Shown: one piece after another, positions 56,826 through 64,000 of the stretch
How the letters are laid out: each line of letters begins with the position of its first letter
Numbering within the stretch: position 1 is the stretch's first letter
DNA from: Rapana venosa
Lineage: Eukaryota > Mollusca > Gastropoda > Neogastropoda > Muricidae
Length of the DNA stretch: 64,000 nt
Reading direction: 5' to 3'
NCBI GenBank assembly: GCA_028751875.1
Contig: CM054135.1
Coordinates: 3,870,448-3,934,447 of the forward strand
The notes under the pieces: generated by a model
Told to the model about the DNA's origin: nothing
The model's database searches: none
The model's input: only the letters and a program-made list of their open reading frames with translations
Program-made: the position numbers and the translations under genes

Positions 56826-56830
56826 ATATT

Positions 56831-57427
56831 TAATCTAATTAATGTGGTGATAGTCAGCATGGCAGATTAAAAGTCTCTCTAGACAGACAACACGTGTGCT
56901 GCAATTTTCTCTTTTTTCTTGGTGATCGTACATCATACACAAACAATGGCTTAAGGTTTACTATTTTTCTTATTCATGTTTTAATCGTCATGTGTGTAGT
57001 ACATGACAGAGGGAGTTACGTCCCTTGTCTTAAGCTGCTAACAGCAGTTAGTTCCCTTGCATAATCTGATTATTGGTACAATAATCATATGAAACCCGGT
57101 TCACAAAGTATCACCGCCCGTTACACTCCCCCCCTCCCCCCTATCTTTAGCTAGATTAAATATATGAATTATTTTTGGGTGAGTGACTGAGTCATACAGA
57201 GCTCATGTACCTGCTGAGCCTAGCACAACCTGATGGTCAGTTGAGATCATGCACTGTAGCAGTTTTGTGCACAATGTGCAAAGCTTGAGAGGCCAGATCC
57301 TGAAATTATGCAACAAGGGAACAAAGAAATACCAACCTACTCCACAGTACCAGCATGGAAGGGAGGAGGAGGAGAGCAGTTCCAAGAAATCAGAGACAGT
57401 TTCTGGCATCTTACCAAAAGGAACACA
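56831..57427. other. Unassigned stretch
   Basis: No supported feature. A C-rich run lies at 57127-57142. The segment ends at the (AAT/ATG)n tail of LINE C2. Confidence 0.5.
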
Positions 57428-57699
57428 GTAAGTGCATATAATAATGATAATGATAATAATGATAATAATAATAAATGGAATTTAAATAACACTATATCTT
57501 GCAAAGACAAATCAAAGCACTTGCACTCAACTCATTCTTACACAGTCATACAACCAGTAACAATGAATAGTTCCAACAAGTCCAAATATGCAGCACACAA
57601 ACACACACACACACACACAGGTTACACACCCTGGTAGAGGGATAGAATCTTTACTTTTGAAGGTAGGGAAAATCTATGAGATAAAGCAGGAGAGAAAAG

Positions 57700-59590
57700 C
57701 CTTAGATTTGAAATAAATATGTCTTGAGACTGGATTTAAAAGTGTCATAAGGAGGCTTTTGGTGGAGAGAGAGAGAAGTAATTCCAGATTGATGGACCGG
57801 AAATAGAGAAAGAGTAATGGCCAATGGTGGATTGGTTGAATCTAGGTATTCATAAGGACAAGGTATCTGCAGCAGAGCAGAGAGAACGAGAGGGAGTGTA
57901 CAAGTTAAGACATTCACAGAGGTAGGATGGTTTGTGAAGACATTTGTAACAGAGGGTACTGATCTTATAGTTTACTCTCTGTGGCACAGGCAGCCAGTGG
58001 AGAGATTGCAAGAGAGGGGTAATGTGCTCATATTTTTTTCTTTCTGAAGACTAGTCAAGCTGCAGAGTTTTGTATAAGCTGAAGGGAGTGAATTGATGAT
58101 ACTGGCAGACCAGCCAAAAGAGAATTGCAATAGTCCAGACGTGAAAGAATGAGTAGTGTAAGGAGTTTGGATGTTGCATCTGTGGACAGTTACCTTCGAA
58201 TTGCCCTAATATGCCATAATTGATAGTAGCATGACTAGCAGGTCTGGGTGATACAATTTTGGCATAAAGAGTGTGTTGTCAATAGTGACCCCTAAATACT
58301 TCACAGCAGTGGATAGAGGGACTGATGCATTGACAAGTTGTATTGAAGCTGTTGTAATGGAAGAGAAATTGTGTTTGGTCCCTACAAGCATGGTTTCTGT
58401 GTTATCTGCATTTAGATGTAACTTGTTCTGTATCATCAAATTTTGGATATCTTAAAAGCAGTGGGCCATATTTGTAAAGGGAGAAGGGAGATATTCAGGA
58501 CTGTCACTGCTTAGAATCTGAGAGTCATTTGCATAAAAATGATGGTTGATCTGATGACGGTTAATTATATGTGACAGTGGAGTGGTGTGGAAAGTGAAAA
58601 GAACAGGGCCCAGAACAAATCCCTGCAGAACCCCACATTCCAGTCTGTCAGGTACTGACTGAATTTTTTTTACTGCGACTGTCTGGAATCGGTCGGTAAG
58701 GTATGAACTAAACCATGTAAGGGCTGTACAAGTAACACCAAACGTTTTTTGAAGACAGGAGAGAAGAATAGAGTGGTCAATAGTGTCGAAGGCTGCAGAT
58801 AAGTCAAGTAGAATAAAAAGGGAGATTTATCCCGAGTCAGAAGCGAGTAGAAGTGTGTTTAAGTGCGGACAAGGGTAGTTTCAGTGCTGTGGTTGACGCG
58901 ATAGGCAAACTGAAACGCAGGAAGGAGACTGTTGAAGAGAAGGTGGTGGCTGAGCTGTTTTAGAACTACTTTTTCAATGACTTTAGAGATGAAAGGTAGG
59001 TTGGAAACAGGTGTAGTTTTTCAGAATGGTGAGGTCAAAGTCATGCTTTTTTAGTAGAGGTGTGAATGTAGCAGTTTTTAGAGCTGAGGGAGCATTTCCA
59101 AAAAACAAGAAATAAGTTTACTATTTTCGTGATAGAGGGTATAAGTTGTAGCAGGCACTGTGCAAAAGAAGGGCAGGTATGGGGTTAAGATCACATAATT
59201 TTATAGTCAGTCCTTTCAGAATTATCTCAATTTCTTTCTCGCTTGCTGGGTGAAAGGAAAGGAGAGAAGTGCCAGAGAATTGGGGATCAGAAGTTGCAGG
59301 CTGGAAAGGAGTCTTCTCCAAACTGGAGTGATTGTTGCGGACTTTGTCAGAGAAGAATGTAGAAAATACAGAAGGAAATTCAGAGTGGTTGTGAATAGAA
59401 GGCAGAGGGCTAGCCTTTGCAGATCCAAGAAGAGTAGATGTGAGGGAAAAGAGAGATTTCATAGATGTGGCATCAAGAACTTGAGAAGAGTAATACTTTG
59501 TTTTTGCTGAATGAATTAAGGTTTTAACTTTATTGATTTGTTTACAAAAAAGTTGTTTATTTAAGGTTTTGGTTTTTGCCATTGCCGCTC
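57700..59590 (-). pseudogene. LINE C2 reverse transcriptase and C-terminus, fragmented
   Basis: Frames 59121-59582, 58206-58439 and 57702-57917 mark the linker/RT start, the region after the catalytic box and the C-terminus. Between 58450 and 59120 the RT core is present in shifted frames. For example, bases around 58760-58800 read on the minus strand as a motif-A-like 'LDLSAAFDTIDH'-type stretch, with substitutions. Confidence 0.7.
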
Positions 59591-59635
59591 TAGTTGTCGG
59601 TGTTTGCGTTTTGCGACCAGGATGTTACAGTTGTA

Positions 59636-59950
59636 ATACAAATAATAATAATGTATGGAATTTATATAGCGCTGAATCTTGTAAAGCAACAAATCAAAGC
59701 GCTCAGATTTCATTTCATACCACTTTAAGTCACGGCAGATTTCTCTCCGTGAAATTCGGGCTGCTCTCCCCGGGGAGAGCGGGAGAGCGCGTCGCCACAA
59801 GAGCAGTGCCACCCATTTTTTTTCTTTTTCATGTCTGCAACTGTATTTGTTTCCCTATCAGAGTGGCTTTTTTCTAAGAATTTTGCCAGGGACAACTCTC
59901 TTGTTGCCGTGGGTTCGTTTACGTGCGCTAAATAATTACGTTAACACACG

Positions 59951-59981
<31 letters not shown>

Positions 59982-60118
59982 TAGCGCCCAGACCACCACT
60001 CATGGTCTAATGGATGGGGGAAAAGTTTCCGGTCCAAACGGGGTACGAACCGCCGCACACTTCAGACCCGGACTTTCGCTTTCTAGACAGGCGCGTTACC
60101 TCTAGACCACCGATCCAT
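59636..60118 (-). mobile_element. Complete tRNA-derived SINE sharing the LINE C2 3' end
   Basis: The minus strand starts GGATGGATCGGTGGTCTAGA (A box 'TGGTCTAGAGGTAACGCG') and continues with a B-box-like 'GGTTCGTACCC'. It carries the central domain ('GGATGAGACGATAAACCGAG', then 'GTCCCGTGTG'), a body of about 250 bp, and a 3' end reading 'TATATAAATTCCATAC' plus (ATT)n. That 3' end is the same as the ends of the L2-like LINEs at 30843, 35850 and 57455. The head is also seen at 14945-15060. About 483 bp long. Confidence 0.85.
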
Positions 60119-60623
60119 CCATTGTACCATGGTGCACATGGTCTATCAGGCTGGAGATGGTGAGTAGGAGGTGCATGCTCATCAAGGAGTTGGCTGAGGA
60201 CGTTATTGTAATGTTTAGAAGGGTCGGTATAATCAGAGGTTTGTGATATGTGTTCAGCAGCTTGGTAAAAAGGTTTGAATATCTATGGCTTTGAGGTTGT
60301 AATGGGTAATGCACTTCTTCTTTCTGCTTAAACTTTGCAATGTTGAGAAAGAAAAGAATTGCAGAATGATCAGAGAGCAGTTCGTCAGTGACAGATACAG
60401 ACTGAGATGTGACTAGACCTTGTGAAAGATCAGTAATAAGCCAGTCTAAAATGTGACCTGAGCTGTGAGTTGGTTTGTTTACCAGCTGGGAAAGAGAGTG
60501 ATTTGACAAGGAAAGAGAAAGATGCTTGACATCATGAGATGACTGGTTGTTGAAGTGGAAGTTTAAGTCTCTGAGAATGATAACAGTTTCTTGGGAGAGA
60601 GATAGGGAAAACAGGCATTCAAG
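60119..60623 (-). pseudogene. LINE C2 endonuclease C-terminal half
   Basis: The open frame of 60102-60509 runs from the SINE junction outward and includes 'GHILDWLITDLSQGLV' and 'VTDELLSDHSAILFFLNI'. Upstream, in the same strand, 'ETVIILRDLNFHFNN' carries the D-x-N block with Arg in place of Gly. The N-terminal half is lost at the hairpin near 60600. Confidence 0.75.
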
Positions 60624-60780
60624 CTCAACTACTCTTCAACTTACCTAGTTTTCATATAAAACCTCGCAACATTGGCCTGATTCATCTTCGCCTCATGGGG
60701 CAAAAAGTTGCCATGTTTTATATGAAAACTAGGTAAGTTGAAGTTGCAGTTTATTTTGAATACCTGTTTTCCCTATCTCT
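60598..60780. repeat. Large inverted repeat (65-bp arms, 52-bp loop)
   Basis: The left arm 60598-60662 (agagatagggaaaacaggca...) and right arm 60715-60780 (...tacctgttttccctatctct) are reverse complements over about 65 bp. They are nearly perfect in the inner 25 and outer 20 bases, with several mismatches and a small gap between. The left arm overlaps the 5' edge of LINE C2. It is either a MITE-like element or an inverted duplication formed at the LINE's 5' end. Confidence 0.85.
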
Positions 60781-61324
60781 TATAATAAATAAAAAATGTT
60801 ACTATCTTATTTCTAGTGAGTAAAACTATACAATTATGAGAATCTATGCAGTGCTGAAGATTTTAGCTGAATTTTTATCAGATTAAAAAAGTGCAAAACT
60901 TTCTCTGCTACCCAGGCTCCGTTACAGAAGGAGAGCAATTGGAGGGTACTGCAAGGGAGCTTTGGGTAGGGAAAAAGATTTCCGGCATTCACGACTGTTG
61001 GAATGCCAACACACGCATTCACACACCACTTGTAATCAGTACACATAACAGGAAAACATAATACACACATGCACAACACAACATAGTACAAACAGGACAT
61101 AATACACACAAACACTTAACAGCACAAACATAGTACACACAACACATAAACATAGGACCTGTAGCTACTGCTACGAGGGTTCGAACCCCTGCCTGCCTGC
61201 ACTGCCTACCTGCCCTGTCTATTGCATTCAGACTTCCCCATTGGGCTGCCCCAAGAACGATAGGGGACTGAAAATTAATAAATATAAACCTTCCTTTCTG
61301 ATGGTGCAATACTTAGCCACGCCC
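60781..61324. other. Unassigned stretch with irregular CA-rich repeats
   Basis: Imperfect 'cacataatacacacaaacac'-like repeats span 61020-61150. A perfect B-box-like palindrome gggttcgaaccc lies at 61179-61190, but no A box is found at the right distance, so no tRNA or SINE is called. Confidence 0.5.
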
Positions 61325-61335
61325 CTTTTGTGGGT

Positions 61336-62207
61336 CATCATCAGACCCGTGACCTTGGCGGTCGTGGGGGAGACATGAAAGACGATGCCGTGGTAAGCCT
61401 CCTCCATCCATCTCGGTCCTCGGCTCTGCGCAGTAGTGCCGAGTCATTCATCCTGGTCCATTCTCTGATGTTGTCCATCCATGACTTGTTCTGTCTTCCC
61501 CTCCTTCTGCCACCTTCGAGTGTTCCCTGCAGTACTGTTTTGGGCAGAGTGTTGTGGCGGGTGACGTGGCCGAACCATGTCAGCTTTTTCTTCTTGACGA
61601 TGGTGAGAAGGGGTTCCTGTAGACCTGCCAGCCGTGTTATTTGACTCTTGACAAATTCATTGGTCTTTCGTTCTCTCCAGGATATGCCCAGTAGTTTTCT
61701 ATGGCATTTTGTTTCGAATGACTGGATTCGCTTTGCTGTTTCAGCAGTCAATGTCCAGGTTTCACTTCCGTACAGCAGGATCGCTGAATTAGGGCTTTGT
61801 AGAGCTTTAGTTTGATTGGGAAACTGATCTCTTTACTTTTCCATATGGTGGTGAGTTTTGTCATGGAAGATGTTGCCATGGCTATTCTGACTTTGATTTC
61901 TGTTGTCGATCGCCCGTCCTTTGTGAGTGTAGCGCCGAGGTATTTAAAAGCGTCTACCTCCTCCAGTTGTTGGCCGTTCATGTAAAATTTTAGCGGTGGC
62001 ATTGCTCGTGCTGTTCACAAGTACTTTACTTTTCTCCGAGCTCACCTCCATCCCATATGCTCCAGCTCTGTTCTCAAGTCTGGTCGTAAGATCTTGCAGC
62101 TCTGTGTTACTTCCGCCCATGAGGTCAATGTCATCGGCAAACCGTAAGTTGTTGAGGGGTCTGCCGCCAATGGAGATGGTAGAGTGGAAGTCATGTAGGG
62201 TCTCTCT
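61336..62207 (-). mobile_element. RTE copy 3: 5'-truncated, with target-site duplication
   Basis: Minus-strand copy of the 3' 870 bp of the element at 45569-48796, flanked by the 11-bp direct repeat cttttgtgggt (61325-61335 and 62208-62218). It keeps an open C-terminal frame (61341-61751) and an adjacent frame (61748-62002) with 'KYLGATLTKDGRSTTE'. RT sequence continues to about 62207. The 3' tail is a short (ATC)n. It differs from copy 1 (5920-6816) at few positions by eye. Confidence 0.92.
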
Positions 62208-62218
62208 CTTTTGTGGGT

Positions 62219-62454
62219 ATATGTGTGTTAAAAAAAGATTTCTACAGCTGCTTCTTATTATGTGTGTTTGTGTGTGAGAGTGTCTGTGTTTTGTTTTGTG
62301 TGTGTTTAAAAATTCTATTGTGTCTGTCTGTATGTTCTTGTGTGTGTTAAAAAGATAAGCTATTGGGTTTCACACAATACAGTATCTTGTTGGTTGGTCT
62401 GTTTTAAGAATTAGCTCGACATGTTTTGAGCTTCTCAGTTTTAGTTTTATTCTT
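62219..62454. other. Unassigned TG-rich stretch
   Basis: Scattered TGTGTG tracts but no gene or element motif. It adjoins the decayed Polinton ATPase end. Confidence 0.45.
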
Positions 62455-63023
62455 TCTCTTTCTTGTCCCTCTGTAATAACATCACTCTCCCGAAGGCAAT
62501 TATTAAACCCATCTCTGTCTTTCATGTGAAAAATTACGACTTTGATTTGTTCACTGTAATCTTTTAATATGCTTATTAAATTTTTGTGTCAGCAACCAAA
62601 CAGATATCTGTGCATGTCTCCCACTGAAAGCAAGCTTAGACAAACTATTCCTTTTCTTAACAATGTCATGCTCAGCTGAGCACATAAGAAATAATGTTAC
62701 TGTATTTTCAAACAAGTTATAATAGTATTCTAGACACTTACTTAGCCTGTCAGAGGGATTAACAATAATTATATTCTCATATGTCCAAATAAATTTTCTC
62801 TCTCTGTATGTTTTATTGTTGTGTAGTGTTGGACAAAATATAACAATGAACTCGAAATGATTTTTGTACACTGTTTGTAATAAATCTTAAACAAATACAG
62901 TCTTGCCACAGCCAGTCAGCCCACATATTAGAGAGCAGTGTTCTTCTTTTGAAAGAAAACTTAGCTGGTCCATTAGTAAACAACTTCTTTTAGTCTGTTT
63001 CCTTCTATGTTGAGTTGTGCATC
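62455..63023 (-). pseudogene. Polinton/Maverick packaging-type ATPase, decayed
   Basis: The minus strand encodes a Walker A motif GLTGCGKT (bases 62899-62922), an in-frame TAA three codons later (62887-62889), and then an open frame (62551-62871) in the same register. That frame carries 'SKLAFSGRHAQISVWLLTQK', the segment that typifies the FtsK/HerA-type genome-packaging ATPase of Polintons/Mavericks and related virus-like elements. The Walker B region is damaged ('TLFLMCSAEHD'), and further remnants lie in shifted frames to about 62455. In complete elements it drives DNA packaging into virus-like particles. Here it cannot work. Confidence 0.75.
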
Positions 63024-63337
63024 CATCACTACAAATAGATATATTTTTATGGGCTCATGTAAAGATGTAAAGATAAGAGTGAAGGGTTAACAAGACCAGG
63101 ATTAGAGAGGATTAATGACTCTGTTGTGCTTATGTGTGGTGCTTGCTTGGTGCACAGGCACAGACAAGGTCAAGCATTATTGGTGGCTTGGGGTTTGATG
63201 CACAGAAGCAGTTTCTAGCAAATCTTGAAGACAGTATTAACTCAGCTGTTGATCTACCATCAAGCATTTAACATTATCAAGATGTTCTTCACTATGCATG
63301 GTCTAAGGTAGACTTTGCTATAGGGCATGGTTTATAT
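63024..63337. other. Unassigned stretch within the Polinton fragment
   Basis: Between the ATPase relic and the next frames. Decayed plus-strand coding is possible near 63180-63270, but no family is recognised. Confidence 0.35.
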
Positions 63338-63589
63338 ATGCTGCCTTCCAACATGCAGTTACATATAGGAATAATTACAAACTACAACAACAATATTCTT
63401 ATAAATGGAGATGATGTGCAGCTTGGCAAAAATGAAAGCGTAAATAAAACACCAGCAGCAGTAGTATCAATAGCACCAACAGCAAAAAGTGTAGTAACAG
63501 TACTGACAACAACAACAAGGGAAAGAACTCCTGCCACCTCAGAGCAAATTAAAAAAAGTTATTCCCCTTGCGAAAGACAATCACTCTGA
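63338..63589 (+). CDS. Unknown Thr/Asn-rich reading frame in the Polinton fragment
   Basis: An 83-residue frame on the plus strand with an Asn-rich middle ('NYNNNILINGDDVQLGKN') and a Thr/Ala/Val-rich C-terminal half. It lies between two recognisable Polinton gene relics and may be the tail of a longer, decayed Polinton protein. I do not recognise a family. Low-complexity composition weakens the case for a real gene. Confidence 0.3.
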   Translation: MLPSNMQLHIGIITNYNNNILINGDDVQLGKNESVNKTPAAVVSIAPTAKSVVTVLTTTTRERTPATSEQIKKSYSPCERQSL

Positions 63590-63593
63590 TAAG

Positions 63594-63656
63594 ATGATTG
63601 CTTTAACAACTATACTTGTTTTAAGCGGCCTTGCTTATCTTTATCTTAGAAAGTAA
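63594..63656 (+). CDS. Possible 20-residue hydrophobic peptide
   Basis: ATG to TAA with a single hydrophobic stretch ('LTTILVLSGLAYLYL') flanked by a basic C-terminus. Tiny membrane peptides occur in Polinton-like elements, but at this length chance is a strong alternative. Confidence 0.2.
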   Translation: MIALTTILVLSGLAYLYLRK

Positions 63657-64000
63657 AACACTAACAACTAATACAAGTAGCATCCAAACGTTCTCAGCAA
63701 TAAATCCCACAACTTGTTTTGCCCATGATAGCAGCCAGCTAATCACTGAGCCAATTATACCAGGAAGTGCATTGCCAACTTTGTAGGCTATTTTTTTAAT
63801 AGGTCTGCTAAGTGGACGAGTTGTTTCTTAACCCAGCCTGTGCCTGTGGGTGGGGAAGGTGGTGGTGGTGGTGGTAGTGTGCCTCACCTGTCAGTGCATA
63901 CACAAGTGTGCTTATAGCAAAACCCAATGCTGTAATTATACTGACAAGTTTTATGCCTTGCTCGGGAAACAGTGTATGGATTCTTTCCGCCAGTGTTGTG
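63650..64000 (-). pseudogene. Polinton/Maverick hydrophobic (membrane) protein, partial
   Basis: The minus strand carries a hydrophobic segment ('IKLVSIITALGFAISTLVY', near 63895-63950), a Gly-rich or His-run linker from a GGT/CCA repeat (63860-63880), and, after a frameshift, 'LPGIIGSVISWLLSW' (about 63722-63768) followed by a second membrane segment. The 'PGIIGS..SWLL' block recurs in a conserved membrane protein of Polintons as I know them. The N-terminus runs off the window's right edge. Confidence 0.6.

Larger units (their letters stand above)
57428..60623 (-). mobile_element. LINE C2: L2-like element with nested SINE
   Basis: Minus-strand element. The endonuclease end (60119-60623) has a degraded 'IILRDLNFHF' (normally G-D-F-N), 'HSSGHILDWLITD' and 'LLSDHSAILFF' (Asp-His block). 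The linker and RT start (59121-59582) has 'SIFSTFFSDKV'-like codons. Decayed RT follows to 58206 ('LHLNADNTETMLVG', 'VKYLGVTIDNTL'), then the C-terminus ('YDTFKSSLKTYLF', ending at 57702). The 3' UTR ends 'aaatggaatttaaataacac' plus an (AAT)n tail. These features fit the L2/CR1 group. The SINE at 59636-60118 splits the region after the endonuclease. Confidence 0.85.

Noticed and set aside
61179..61190. gggttcgaaccc as the B box of a tRNA gene
   Set aside because: No matching A box or cloverleaf could be built on either strand. The motif is palindromic and easily arises by chance.

Overview
This is animal (metazoan) nuclear DNA: one spliced gene, no bacterial-style operons, and dense transposable elements and microsatellites. 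The element mix suggests a lophotrochozoan, most likely a mollusc such as a marine gastropod. It includes RTE, L2-like, Tx1/L1-like and 2A-bearing non-LTR retrotransposons, DIRS-like tyrosine-recombinase retroelements, tRNA-derived SINEs, a solo LTR and a Polinton/Maverick fragment. The species assignment is inference.

The only host gene I can support is a class C G-protein-coupled receptor (metabotropic-glutamate-receptor-like) on the + strand. One exon (12477-13496) carries the end of the ligand-binding domain, the nine-cysteine domain and TM1 to part of TM4. The last exon (49542-50084) carries the rest of TM4, TM5-TM7 and the C-tail. Both splice junctions are phase 0. The intron between them is 36,045 bp and is filled with mobile elements. 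The exons for the signal peptide and most of the Venus-flytrap domain are not visible and should lie upstream of the window.

Layout. 198-4560: non-LTR element (-) with a 2A-like ribosome-skipping motif. 5285-7105: second LINE (-) interrupted by an RTE copy. 8340-10630: related LINE (+). 10650-11900: DIRS relic (+). 12477-13496: receptor exon. 13770-15060: SINEs. 16150-21900: Tx1/L1-like LINE (-) with a nested LINE. 22240-25475: tandem repeats, an RTE relic and an LTR relic. 25560-28900: DIRS relic (-) with a SINE. 29095-29856: SINE. 30843-32530: LINE relics. 33870-34790: DIRS relic (+). 34838-36908: three LINE fragments, one with a 5' inversion. 36985-40110: DIRS element (-) with a SINE insertion. 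41222-42640: LINE (-). 42890-43228: SINE. 43336-43381: candidate hammerhead ribozyme. 43720-44224: DIRS ORF1 relic. 45569-48796: full-length RTE with target-site duplication. 49542-50084: last receptor exon. 50215-53590: degenerate satellite split by an RTE insertion. 54775-55052: 47-bp minisatellite. 55065-56825: solo LTR. 57428-60623: L2-like LINE (-) with a nested SINE that shares its 3' end. 61336-62207: RTE copy. 62455-64000: Polinton/Maverick fragment.

Nearly all element reading frames are broken by stops and frameshifts, so these are mostly relics. One RTE subfamily (three near-identical copies with clear target-site duplications) looks recently active. Clade names come from protein motifs read by eye, and boundaries without a target-site duplication are approximate.
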